A stretch of DNA of 8,702 bases from Candidatus Sordicultor fermentans (GCA_002385475.1 DGDO01000023.1:32488-41189); one strand, 5' to 3'; counted from the stretch's first letter, positions 1 through 6,381 are shown. Notes: a model not told the origin generated them from the letters alone. Numbers and translations: made by a program.

Positions 1-635
1 CGGGAAAGACATATTCCTCTCAGAAAATAAGCCTGAGGATGAGAAGGGTAAAATTCCAGAAAATGATTGATATCAGCCAGAACCTGGTTGGAATAAGTCT
101 TTAATTTTAACAAGAGACGGGCTCGGGCAAGATATACGTCGGCCTCTTGAGGGTCAATTCGAGTTACCTGGCTGAAATCTTCCAATGCTTCCTTATACTT
201 TCCTTCTTCTGAGCGAGCTATTCCCCGATTGAAAAACGCTTCTTTCAATTGAGGACTTAGCTCCACTGCCCTGGTCAGGTCTCTCACTCCTCGTTCCATT
301 TCTCCTTTTGATAGATAAGCATTTCCCCGATTGTTGTAAGCTTCGGCAAAATCGGGCTTCAGCTCAATGGCTTTAGAATAATCTTCGATGGCTTTATCTA
401 TTTCTCCTAAATAGTAGTAAACGTTGCCTCGCTGGGCATAAGCTGTCGGATCGTCGGGCAACAAGTTTATGATGAAGTCATAAATTTCCAGAGCCTCTGT
501 ATATCTTTTATCCCGGACAAGAGAGAAACCCTGGTGAAACAATTCGCGCACCTCAGGAGAGATGGACTTTGTTCTCTCTATTCCCGAGACATAAATAGCA
601 AGAAGCGCCAAAACAAAGATGATTACCAGAGCCAT
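1..635 (-). CDS. Membrane-anchored TPR-repeat protein (3' end outside window)
   Basis: The reading frame starts at an ATG whose first base is 635, and 211 codons are visible before it runs off the left edge. GGGGG lies 9 nt upstream, and an in-frame TAA further upstream limits any longer start. Residues 1-18 (MALVIIFVLALLAIYVSG) form one hydrophobic segment, a membrane anchor or uncleaved signal. From about residue 29 there are at least five consecutive tetratricopeptide repeats of about 34 residues, with the usual spacing (for example AYAQRGNVYYYLGEIDKAI, AYNNRGNAYLSKGEMERGV, AFFNRGIARSEEGKYKEAL), and a sixth begins at the edge. TPR arrays bind other proteins, and no catalytic domain is visible. 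It lies 51 nt downstream of the UPF0280 gene on the same strand with no clear terminator between, so it is probably the last or a later gene of the homocysteine operon. Its role there is unknown. Confidence 0.85.
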   Translation of the reverse strand, partial: MALVIIFVLALLAIYVSGIERTKSISPEVRELFHQGFSLVRDKRYTEALEIYDFIINLLPDDPTAYAQRGNVYYYLGEIDKAIEDYSKAIELKPDFAEAYNNRGNAYLSKGEMERGVRDLTRAVELSPQLKEAFFNRGIARSEEGKYKEALEDFSQVTRIDPQEADVYLARARLLLKLKTYSNQVLADINHFLEFYPSHPQAYFLRGICLS

Positions 636-686
636 TTTCTTTATCCCCCGCCAGGTATTTTCTTAAATTTTACCACAAAAAAGAGT

Positions 687-1415
687 TTAAAGTCTTTCTA
701 TCTGAATATTTCCCTCCACTCCTAAAAATTCTCCCAGAATTATTAAAGTCCCTTGAATATCAGTAATTTGTTGAGAAAATTTTAATACCTTCTTTATGTC
801 TTCTTTTTCTTGCACCCGGTTAGCCAGGCTGGTAGCCCAGGCATCAGCCACAGCTGATGATTCAGCTACCACAACCACAGCATCTGCTTTACCGAAGCTT
901 AAAGAATGGCCAACTATTCCTGAAGAAGTAGCCACCCCCCATTTTTTGCCCGGAGGCAATTTAATGCCTATCCGGAAGCTGAAAGGAGAATCTTCCCCGG
1001 CATACACTGCCACAACCCGAGCCTCCCGAGAAAAGACCAGTAAATCTCCCCCGTTTTCAATTATTATCTCCTCGCTTTCTTGCCGGAGCTCTTCTCCCAC
1101 CATCTCATTTATTGCTCCGGCAACAGAAGCCATAGGACCTACTCCTGCTTTTTCTGCTGCTTTTGCCATCATCTGGCACAGGGGAGGAGCAAAAGGAGAA
1201 GCAGCAACCGGAGCTAAAGAATGCAAAAAATCAGGGTCATAGCGAAGATAGGCCTCTAAGTTGTTTCTCTCTTTTTCTAACCTTTTATAAGCCAGGTCCT
1301 GCAGATTTTTCTCTGCCCAAATTAAAAGGTCGCTCTCTTTAATCTGCACAGAAAAGGGCACTAAGTCCGGCGCCTTCGTATATCCACGATACCACCGTTC
1401 TACGTATCTGGTCAC
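687..1415 (-). CDS. UPF0280 / COG2122 ApbE-like protein, sulfide assimilation factor
   Basis: A 242-residue protein of the UPF0280 (COG2122) family, distantly related to the flavin-transferase ApbE fold. Family marks are the N-terminal RYVERWYRGY followed by DLVPFSVQIKESDLLI, the glycine-rich GVGPMASVAGAINEMVG in the middle, the IIIENGGDLLVFS strand-turn, and GVATSSGIVGHSLSFGKAD, which resembles the ApbE NGGD and TSG motifs. I chose the GTG at 1415 rather than the ATG at 1457. Family proteins begin close to the RYVERWYR segment, GGAGG sits at 1423-1427 with a 7-nt spacer, and the GTG overlaps the TGA of the preceding ferredoxin gene as GTGA, a classical translational-coupling junction. Known from the family: a COG2122 protein of Methanosarcina aids sulfide assimilation into homocysteine. 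The same neighbours occur here, so I infer the same role. The biochemical activity is not established by this sequence. Confidence 0.88.
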   Translation of the reverse strand: MTRYVERWYRGYTKAPDLVPFSVQIKESDLLIWAEKNLQDLAYKRLEKERNNLEAYLRYDPDFLHSLAPVAASPFAPPLCQMMAKAAEKAGVGPMASVAGAINEMVGEELRQESEEIIIENGGDLLVFSREARVVAVYAGEDSPFSFRIGIKLPPGKKWGVATSSGIVGHSLSFGKADAVVVVAESSAVADAWATSLANRVQEKEDIKKVLKFSQQITDIQGTLIILGEFLGVEGNIQIERL

Positions 1416-1822
1416 AAAAGAGCCTCCATAGCGTGAGTGGGACAGGCTAAAACACACATTTCACAGGCAATACATTGAGTTTCATCATATTTTACTAAAT
1501 AAGAAGGTTTTTCCACATAAAGAGCCTCGGTGGGGCAAACTCCTACACAAGAGCCGCAGTGAATGCAGCGCTCCTCCACCATTTTTATATCCTGGCTCAG
1601 AGATTCAACCTCTAAACCGTTTTCCTCCAAAAATTGCAGTCCTTCTTCTTGTTTTTTCTTTTCTCCAATTATTTCTATCACCATAAGTCCCTCCCGATGG
1701 GGGGAAATAGAAGCGCGCATAATGTTGAAATGCAGCCCGAACTGAAGAGCCAGCTCACACACGAGAGGTCGCTCTACCAGCTCAGGAGGAAACCGCAAAA
1801 CTACTTTCTGGGAAGAGTTCAT
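1412..1822 (-). CDS. NIL-domain ferredoxin (2x[4Fe-4S]), homocysteine biosynthesis partner
   Basis: A 136-residue protein. Residues 1-75 form an NIL domain (FNIMRASIS then GLMVIEIIG), a small ACT-like ligand-binding fold also found in methionine ABC transporter ATPases. Residues 84-132 form a bacterial-type 2[4Fe-4S] ferredoxin with two complete cysteine sets, C86-C89-C92-C96 (CIHCGSCVGVCP) and C117-C120-C123-C127 (CIACEMCVLACP). Each motif lends its last cysteine to the other cluster in this fold. I chose the ATG at 1822 over the ATG at 1846 because GGGGAGGTG (1828-1836) stands 5 nt before it. That RBS contains the stop codon of the upstream COG1900 gene. In methanogens, proteins of this build are paired with COG1900 and are thought to supply electrons for disulfide or persulfide reduction during homocysteine formation. 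Its position directly after COG1900 supports that role here. It is expected to be cytoplasmic and oxygen-sensitive. Confidence 0.93.
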   Translation of the reverse strand: MNSSQKVVLRFPPELVERPLVCELALQFGLHFNIMRASISPHREGLMVIEIIGEKKKQEEGLQFLEENGLEVESLSQDIKMVEERCIHCGSCVGVCPTEALYVEKPSYLVKYDETQCIACEMCVLACPTHAMEALL

Positions 1823-1826
1823 ATTT

Positions 1827-3053
1827 TCACCTCCCCACTCTTCCATTATTTACCGGTCTTTCGGGAAGATTGTGGAAACGAGCTCCTGCATCTTTCCCCG
1901 GAAGAGGTAGAACTGGTTGAGTTAAAGTGAAATCTCCTTTTTGAATCCAATCTTTCAGAGTCAGGGCTATTTCCCGGGCTCGAGAGTAGCTGGATAGAGA
2001 AGCAGCAGGAACTTCTTTCCCTTCTATCTTTATCTTTCCCTGGCGCAACTGGGCATAGCTCGCATAACCCAATATCTCCCCTGTCCCGTTGGGATAAGCG
2101 TCGCTGTAATCTATAACAGGAGCCAGTATATCTTCATCCTTTACTGCGCAATAATAAAGGGTTTCTTCATCTAGGATAGGAATAGGGACTCCCAGACCCA
2201 CGGCCATAGAGCAACCATAGCCTCTCATGCTTACTCCCCACAACCAGTTAGCATTCATTCCTTTTAAATCTCCAATAACCGCCAGGGTTCCTGCTCCATC
2301 TTTGGGTATACCTCGTTCGTTTCTCTCTACTCCAGGGTTGTGTTGCGTCCCCTGCCAGGCTACATATCCCACTCCTCCTCCCAGAAAAATCCGTGTTCCT
2401 ACCCCGATTACTCGATAAAAAGGGTCATTAAGCAGAGGAGAAAGTTGTCCGGCGGAAGAATAATTGGCATTGCCTAATTTGGGGAGCAAAACCCCCATAT
2501 AGGTATACAGGGTTTTAGAAGAGAGGTTCACCGCCACGTTGTAGTTCTGGTAAGCATTGCGGGGGTTAAAAAGGTAGGCTTCGTTTAAGTCCGCCAAATT
2601 GATCCAGGTTACTAACTTTCGGCGGGGATAGCAATCTGTTCCATAACCATAGGCCTCGAGAAGGACGTCCTTTCCTGCCACCAAATCCTGAATCACATGT
2701 CCTCCACCATACTTAAATTCTCCGGGATGGATTTTGTTGAGTGGGTCATCCTGAGCTACCTGCGCTGCCCCGATGTAGAAATCCACAGCAGCTAAACCAG
2801 AGTAGGCCATTACTCCGTTGAGATAGGCTTCGCTGACTTTCATGCGGGGCTTGGTGTGCCCGATATTAAAAAAAGCTCCTGATGAGCACATCACTCCAAA
2901 AGTGCCAGTGGTCACCACATCTACTTCTTGAGCAACCTTTTCTACACCTTTTTCTTCTACTAAGTCAATTACTTCCTCAGCAGTCACCACTACTGCTTTA
3001 CCCTGTCGGATTTTTTCATTGATTTCTTCATAAGTCCGGAGTTTTTCTCCCAT
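1827..3053 (-). CDS. COG1900/DUF39 homocysteine biosynthesis protein
   Basis: A 408-residue full-length member of the COG1900 (DUF39, homocysteine biosynthesis) family. Recognisable stretches are RTYEEINEKI at the N terminus, DVVTTGTFGVMCSSGAF with Cys56, the NIGHTKPRMKVSEAYLNGV segment, AYGYGTDCYPRRK with Cys141, and GVGTRIFLGGGVGYVAWQGT in the centre. Cys56 and Cys141 match the two positions expected to carry persulfide or disulfide chemistry. No CBS pair follows, unlike the longer methanogen version. In methanogens this protein with an NIL-ferredoxin makes homocysteine from aspartate semialdehyde and sulfide, bypassing activated homoserine. I chose the ATG at 3053 over the one at 3089 because AGGAGGTGAG (3057-3066) lies just before it. 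It is the first gene after a T-box leader with a Met specifier, so expression should rise when tRNA-Met is uncharged. The chemistry is inferred from family and context. Confidence 0.93.
   Translation of the reverse strand: MGEKLRTYEEINEKIRQGKAVVVTAEEVIDLVEEKGVEKVAQEVDVVTTGTFGVMCSSGAFFNIGHTKPRMKVSEAYLNGVMAYSGLAAVDFYIGAAQVAQDDPLNKIHPGEFKYGGGHVIQDLVAGKDVLLEAYGYGTDCYPRRKLVTWINLADLNEAYLFNPRNAYQNYNVAVNLSSKTLYTYMGVLLPKLGNANYSSAGQLSPLLNDPFYRVIGVGTRIFLGGGVGYVAWQGTQHNPGVERNERGIPKDGAGTLAVIGDLKGMNANWLWGVSMRGYGCSMAVGLGVPIPILDEETLYYCAVKDEDILAPVIDYSDAYPNGTGEILGYASYAQLRQGKIKIEGKEVPAASLSSYSRAREIALTLKDWIQKGDFTLTQPVLPLPGKDAGARFHNLPERPVNNGRVGR
1828..1836 (-). promoter_or_regulatory. RBS of the NIL-ferredoxin gene overlapping the upstream stop codon
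   Basis: The minus strand reads GGGGAGGTG 5 nt before the ATG at 1822. The TGA stop of the COG1900 gene (1827-1829) lies at its end. A ribosome finishing COG1900 sits on the initiation site of the next gene, which suggests coupled translation and a fixed ratio of the two products. Confidence 0.8.
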
Positions 3054-3084
3054 TTTCTCACCTCCTGCTATTTCTTCCTTATAT

Positions 3085-3117
3085 AACAAAAAACCCCTCG
3101 TCGAGGGACGAGGGGTT
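3085..3117 (-). terminator. Intrinsic terminator of the T-box leader
   Basis: On the minus strand an 11-bp perfect stem, AACCCCTCGTC and GACGAGGGGTT (3107-3117 and 3092-3102), closes a 4-nt loop, and the T-run TTTTTTG follows. The 5' arm (AACCCCT) can instead pair with the AGGG of the T-box sequence just upstream to form the antiterminator, the standard T-box exchange. It lies 32 nt before the COG1900 start codon. Confidence 0.95.
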
Positions 3118-3343
3118 AATCTCGTGGTACCACCCTATTTCGCTGGCACAAGCCAACCTCTTTTACACTGGAAGAGTGCAGTCTTTTTAACGGAGACTAC
3201 CCGTAAACCACTACTTAATTTCGCAGCTTCAACTCCCAGGCCATTTCACCAGGTTCTGAATACCTGACTCCCACCTTATCCAGGCTCTCTCTAATCCTTC
3301 CCCTGGTTACTAATCCTGCTCTCAGTCTTTATTCTATTAAAGT
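3092..3343 (-). promoter_or_regulatory. T-box riboswitch, Met (AUG) specifier
   Basis: The minus strand carries the T-box core AGGGTGGTACCACGAG at 3121-3136, just before the competing terminator. In Stem I, the loop-E strand AGTA (3308-3311) is followed by ACCAGG (3302-3307), which pairs perfectly with CCTGGT (3248-3253). After that come the loop-E partner GAA (3245-3247), the triplet ATG (3242-3244) and the conserved purine G (3241). Below it CAGG (3315-3318) pairs with CCTG (3237-3240). This register makes the specifier AUG, i.e. methionine. The distal Stem I contains AGAGAG and a CCTG...CAGG hairpin with GGTGGGAG in its loop. A TGGC/GCCA hairpin (3144-3155) precedes the core. The acceptor-binding bulge reads UGGU, whose variable U should pair with the discriminator A that tRNA-Met normally has. 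Uncharged tRNA-Met should stabilise the antiterminator and allow transcription of the homocysteine operon. Confidence 0.93.
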
Positions 3344-3350
3344 GAGCTAA

Positions 3351-3379
3351 ATTGTATAATTTCCCCCCTCGTTTGTCAA
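3351..3379 (-). promoter_or_regulatory. Sigma70-type promoter of the homocysteine operon
   Basis: The minus strand reads TTGACA (3374-3379), a 17-nt spacer and TACAAT (3351-3356), one base from consensus. Transcription would start near 3343-3345, immediately upstream of Stem I, giving a leader of about 290 nt to the ATG at 3053. A second TTGACA at 3396-3401 has no matching -10. Confidence 0.88.
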
Positions 3380-3664
3380 TAGGGCGAGGGCTCTCTGTCA
3401 AATTGGGTGGAAACATTATCTTTGTGGTGAGAATCGCGGTAGTATCTTTCTCCAGTAAGCCTCTACATTCCTTAAACCCCAATATTTCTCTTTAGTATCT
3501 TAATCTCGGTGTTACAATCCTACACATAACCGTTTATAAAACTTCTGCCGACTTCTTAATTGTCCTCAAACATTTCTTTACCCATTTTAGTAATTATGCT
3601 GGTTGGCTATCATCCCTCCTGAAGAGCGAATTTCAAATTCTCGAGTGCACGCAGTACCCGCTTA
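3380..3664. other. Intergenic region between divergent transcription units
   Basis: No coding region that I can support: the short frames here lack ribosome binding sites and family resemblance. The stretch separates the T-box operon promoter from the promoter of the small ORFs on the plus strand. I see no clear operator palindrome. Confidence 0.6.
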
Positions 3665-3693
3665 TTGATAAAAAGAAATGGAGAGAGTAAAAT
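3665..3693 (+). promoter_or_regulatory. Sigma70-type promoter of the two small ORFs
   Basis: The plus strand reads TTGATA (3665-3670), a 17-nt spacer and TAAAAT (3688-3693). Transcription would start near 3700, about 25 nt before the ATG at 3726, which has the strong RBS AAGGAGGA. Confidence 0.7.
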
Positions 3694-3725
3694 AGGAGAA
3701 CCAAAGATGTGAAGGAGGAATCACC

Positions 3726-4001
3726 ATGGATATTAAAGATTACACTCGAGAGATGGCTGATCGACGGTTTGCTACTCTGGAAACCTTGAAGACCATTACT
3801 GAATGGCTAAATGCTACCAAACCTACAGCCTTTTTAGAAAAGGGGGCGCCGGTTGGTGATGACCAGGTAAGAGAGATATGGCGGAGATGGGTGGATGCCT
3901 ATAGTGATCTATTCGAAAAGACTAAAACCATACCCGATTTACTGATTGAGGATGTAAAAAGACTTTATGCCTGCGAAAAGGGAACATCTGAGAGCCAGTA
4001 G
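3726..4001 (+). CDS. Small hypothetical protein, possibly the N-terminal half of a frameshifted gene
   Basis: A 91-residue acidic-to-neutral, mostly helical protein with no signal peptide or membrane segment, which I do not recognise. It is tryptophan-rich in one short block (VREIWRRWVDAYSDLF). The start is well supported by AAGGAGGA at 3712-3719 and by a 17-nt-spaced promoter upstream. The last part (DVKRLYACEKGTSESQ) overlaps the next ORF by 35 nt in the +1 frame. If one base were skipped or removed near the AAAAGGG run at about 3976-3982, the frame would continue directly as EHLRASRILLGTQTP of the second ORF, giving one protein of roughly 195 residues. Either two overlapping genes or one disrupted gene is possible. 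Function is unknown. Confidence 0.65.
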   Translation: MDIKDYTREMADRRFATLETLKTITEWLNATKPTAFLEKGAPVGDDQVREIWRRWVDAYSDLFEKTKTIPDLLIEDVKRLYACEKGTSESQ

Positions 4002-4320
4002 GATTTTGCTGGGAACTCAAACCCCGGTAGTGCATGAGCTCTTGGAGCTGGCAGTGAAACGGCAGGGAATGGAACACGGTTATCTGATTTCTAACTCAGA
4101 TTATTTAGGTATGATAGGCCAGCTCCTCGGACAAGAAGCCAAAAGAGAGGCTGTTTTACATATTTTGCAAGATTGGGGGATAGTTGCCTCGGAAGATGTG
4201 GATCATTTCTCCTCTTTTATTCCTTCTCGGCGAAAAAGCACTGTTTCTCCTTCAGCCCTTGAGCAAAAGAAAAAACACCCAAAAAAGAATAGAACAAAAG
4301 AAAAGGGCAAAAACTCCTGA
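3967..4320 (+). CDS. Small hypothetical protein with basic tail, possibly the C-terminal half of the preceding gene
   Basis: The frame is open from 3958. The first ATG (3967) would give 117 residues, but no good RBS precedes it (the nearest GAGG is about 15 nt away), so translation would need coupling to the upstream ORF or a frameshift from it. The predicted protein has an amphipathic helical body (VVHELLELAVKRQGMEHGYL, then YLGMIGQLLGQEAKREAVLHIL) and a very basic, lysine-rich, disordered tail of about 25 residues ending in KEKGKNS. Such a tail would suit nucleic-acid or polyanion binding, but that is inference. No known domain is evident. The true N terminus is uncertain. Confidence 0.5.
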   Translation: MPAKREHLRASRILLGTQTPVVHELLELAVKRQGMEHGYLISNSDYLGMIGQLLGQEAKREAVLHILQDWGIVASEDVDHFSSFIPSRRKSTVSPSALEQKKKHPKKNRTKEKGKNS

Positions 4321-4337
4321 AAGAGATAGGAATTTTC

Positions 4338-4358
4338 CTCGGTATTACCGGAGTTTTT
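4338..4358 (+). terminator. Probable intrinsic terminator after the small ORFs
   Basis: CTCGGT, loop ATT and ACCGGAG form a short stem with one bulged G, followed at once by TTTTTG. It lies 18 nt after the stop at 4320, in the gap between convergent genes. The stem is short, so its efficiency is uncertain. Confidence 0.5.
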
Positions 4359-4465
4359 GTGGTTAAGCATACTCCCTGTATTTTATTTATTAACCAGGGC
4401 AAACAGAGTCTCTTTTTATGGCCGTTTCTTCAGCGTATCTCCTCCCTTTTGTCATCATAAATTGC

Positions 4466-5710
4466 TTATTTCTCCTGAGGTGGGAGGAAAAACTCCCGAG
4501 GATTATCCCAGAGAATCATTTTACCGATTTCCTGAGCCTCATTCATGCTTAAATATCCAGTATCTACCATTTCTCCCAGAACCTGAGCCATAGTCTCCAG
4601 ATTAAACAATATCGACCCCACTGCTCCTTCTACATTCCAGGAATCTCCCCCCATCATTATCCGGGCTCCTCCGGTAGTCTCCAGCCACTCCCTGAGAGCC
4701 AGCCGAGAAAAAGCAGGGGATAGAAGAGGAAGCCATACTAAATCTAAATAGAGATGGGGATAAAAAAGCGCCATGGCTCCTGGCTCTCCCACCCAGGGAA
4801 ACCCTCCATGGAAAAGAGAAACCTTTACTGTCCGGTATTCTTCCAGAATTGGCCCCAAAAGAGAGGGGGCTGTCTGAAAAGCTTTGCCCGGGCCGGTATG
4901 AATTTGAACAGGAAGGCCTAACTCCTCAGCTTTTTGGAAAGAGTAATGGAAAATAAAATCTTGAAAATTAGCAATTTCCTCCGGGGTTTCTTCTCCTGCT
5001 TTTCGGTAAAAAGCCACCTCAGCTTTCGTTCGAGTTACCTGTTTAAAAGAAAGTCCCCGGTCATAGGCAATGGCAAGTTTAAGTGCAGAAATTCCCTCTC
5101 TCATCCCTTTTTGAAGAATGTGGTCAATCAGGCTTAAATATTCGCTAAAAGTTTCCACTTGTATCCCTTCTCGGTCGGCATAAAAATAGGGGCTTTGACC
5201 GTCGTGGTCACGGGCTTCCCGACTATAGCCAAAAAAGAAAGGATCCAGTCGCAGAACGGGAGAAAAAATTTCTCTATCTACTTGAAAATCTCCCACTATC
5301 CAGTAACGATCGAGAATGATTTTCTGGATATTTAATCGGCCAGACAACCACTTTTTTATCATATCATCTTTTTCATAGCTCTCTCTGATTTGCTGAGAAA
5401 GACCTTCCCAGTTTTCCCGGTTGAGGGAGTTTTCTCGAAATTCATACATAAACTGGAACGCTCGAATTAAATAGCGGTAAAAAGAGCTTGCGGGAATGGT
5501 TTTAAGTCGAGACAATAACTCTTCTCGAGTTAAGCCAGAGCTTTTTCCTGTGGTACCAGATAGAATCCAGGATAAATAGCTCCGTTCCAGAATAGATAAT
5601 AGAATATCGGGGTTTTCTCTAAACTGCTTCGGGGGAAGCAAGTGCTCATGGGTATCAATTTTAGGACTCTCCAAAAAAAGAGAAAACAGCTCTTGAGAAA
5701 ATTTGTTCAT
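4466..5710 (-). CDS. Amidohydrolase-family metal-dependent hydrolase
   Basis: A 414-residue protein with the metal-site layout of the amidohydrolase TIM-barrel superfamily (Amidohydro_2 / uronate isomerase-like branch). It has HxH in DTHEHLLP (His21, His23) after strand 1, Lys211 in ISALKLAIAYDRG, His271 in VQIHTGPG, His301 in VSLFHGGFPW, and Asp356 in MMGGDSWN after strand 8. All expected ligands are present, so it should be active. No signal peptide is seen, so it is probably cytoplasmic. The start ATG at 5710 has AGGAGGT at a normal distance. A helical insert (about residues 30-130) between strand 1 and the rest resembles uronate isomerase-type relatives. The substrate cannot be read from the sequence; a hydrolase, decarboxylase or isomerase activity are all possible. 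It stands alone on its strand, so the neighbours do not help. Confidence 0.85.
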   Translation of the reverse strand: MNKFSQELFSLFLESPKIDTHEHLLPPKQFRENPDILLSILERSYLSWILSGTTGKSSGLTREELLSRLKTIPASSFYRYLIRAFQFMYEFRENSLNRENWEGLSQQIRESYEKDDMIKKWLSGRLNIQKIILDRYWIVGDFQVDREIFSPVLRLDPFFFGYSREARDHDGQSPYFYADREGIQVETFSEYLSLIDHILQKGMREGISALKLAIAYDRGLSFKQVTRTKAEVAFYRKAGEETPEEIANFQDFIFHYSFQKAEELGLPVQIHTGPGKAFQTAPSLLGPILEEYRTVKVSLFHGGFPWVGEPGAMALFYPHLYLDLVWLPLLSPAFSRLALREWLETTGGARIMMGGDSWNVEGAVGSILFNLETMAQVLGEMVDTGYLSMNEAQEIGKMILWDNPREFFLPPQEK

Positions 5711-5736
5711 TTTTCGACCTCCTCTCGGTTATCATA

Positions 5737-5766
5737 ATTATATAGTTAATCACAAAAACCACAGAA
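5737..5766 (-). promoter_or_regulatory. Possible promoter of the amidohydrolase gene
   Basis: A perfect TATAAT (5737-5742) lies on the minus strand about 26 nt before the ATG at 5710, with only a weak TTCTGT (5761-5766) 18 nt upstream as -35. The short distance leaves a brief leader that still contains the RBS. Confidence 0.4.
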
Positions 5767-6108
5767 GGTAACCTCACTCTGCAATCTTTTTATAAAAGCC
5801 TCTGGACACCTCGTAAAGACATTCAGGGGGGACATCCCTTTTTGTCATGTCCAAAACTACCTGCGGTGCTAAAAAGTTAAAAGACAGATGCAAAAAAGAA
5901 ATAACAAAAGACAAGAAACTACTGGGGATAGAAAACATCCTCAGTGCCTGCAGTGTAGGATTAAAGGTTAAAAGTAACCTGATTTCCCGCGAGTATTTTA
6001 TAACTATGAACCTCTAAAAACCTGAAAATAAACTGCTTTGTGGCAATATTTTCTTCACAAATCCTTTTAATAACAGTCATGATTATAATTATGAAAACAG
6101 GGTTTTAA
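5767..6108. other. Gene-poor stretch upstream of a transposase remnant
   Basis: No supported gene. It holds a GGACAT/ATGTCC inverted repeat (5830-5852) and a small AGGTTA-AAAG-TAACCT hairpin (5965-5980). Short frames here have no RBS and no resemblance to known families. Together with the adjacent transposase tail it looks like decayed mobile DNA, but this is inference. Confidence 0.5.
5830..5852. repeat. Short inverted repeat GGACAT...ATGTCC
   Basis: A 6-bp perfect inverted repeat with an 11-nt loop, preceded by a run of G (GGGGGGACATCCC). It could be an end or REP-like hairpin of a lost insertion element. Only one copy is visible in this window. Confidence 0.35.
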
Positions 6109-6381
6109 CGACTCCGCATTCACAGTTTTCCCATTATGGATGGTCAGCTTTTTATCCAGTTTATTGTTCTCATTTACCTGAGTGCTTTGCGGAAAAAGAT
6201 GCGAGATACCGGGCTGATTGAGAAGTACACAGTTTGGGATCTGCTCCTGGAGTGGAAGGCACTGACTCAAGTTTGCTATTGCAGCAAGTATGAACCCATT
6301 TTCACAGAGATCACCAAGCCCCAAACTATAGAGAGTCTGGGGCTTGACCCGAAACATAGTTATAATTTTCCGGGAAATTAG
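6109..6381 (+). pseudogene. C-terminal remnant of an IS4/IS1634-type transposase
   Basis: The plus frame from just after a TAA (6106-6108) to the TAG at 6379-6381 reads RLRIHSFPIMDGQLFIQFIV, then LIYLSALRKKMRDTGLIEKY, TVWDLLLEW and EITKPQTIESLG. This is the typical C-terminal tail of DDE transposases of the IS4/IS1634 kind, where a 'RLRVHS..TMEG..F(I/V)QFIALI' segment carries the final catalytic region and is followed by 'KYT..DLL.EL' and 'EITKKQ'. The catalytic DDE core upstream is missing: only a few ambiguous codons continue in another frame and nothing transposase-like is visible before about 6060. It is not functional. The reverse-strand frame over this region is a shadow. Confidence 0.68.

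Noticed and set aside
796..1242. Plus-strand 148-codon open frame opposite the UPF0280 gene
   Set aside because: It is antisense to a well-supported family gene, rich in Ser/Thr/Ala as expected of a shadow, and has no RBS.
1416..1457. Upstream ATG (1457) extending the UPF0280 protein by 14 residues
   Set aside because: It would add non-family sequence overlapping the ferredoxin gene, and the GTG at 1415 has the better RBS and coupling geometry.
1634..1930. Plus-strand 98-codon open frame
   Set aside because: It is antisense to the NIL-ferredoxin and COG1900 genes and has no family resemblance.
3291..3482. Minus-strand 63-codon open frame
   Set aside because: It spans the operon promoter and Stem I of the T-box and has no RBS.
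4357..4593. Plus-strand 78-codon open frame
   Set aside because: It lies after a probable terminator, overlaps the end of the amidohydrolase gene in antisense, and its protein is not family-like.
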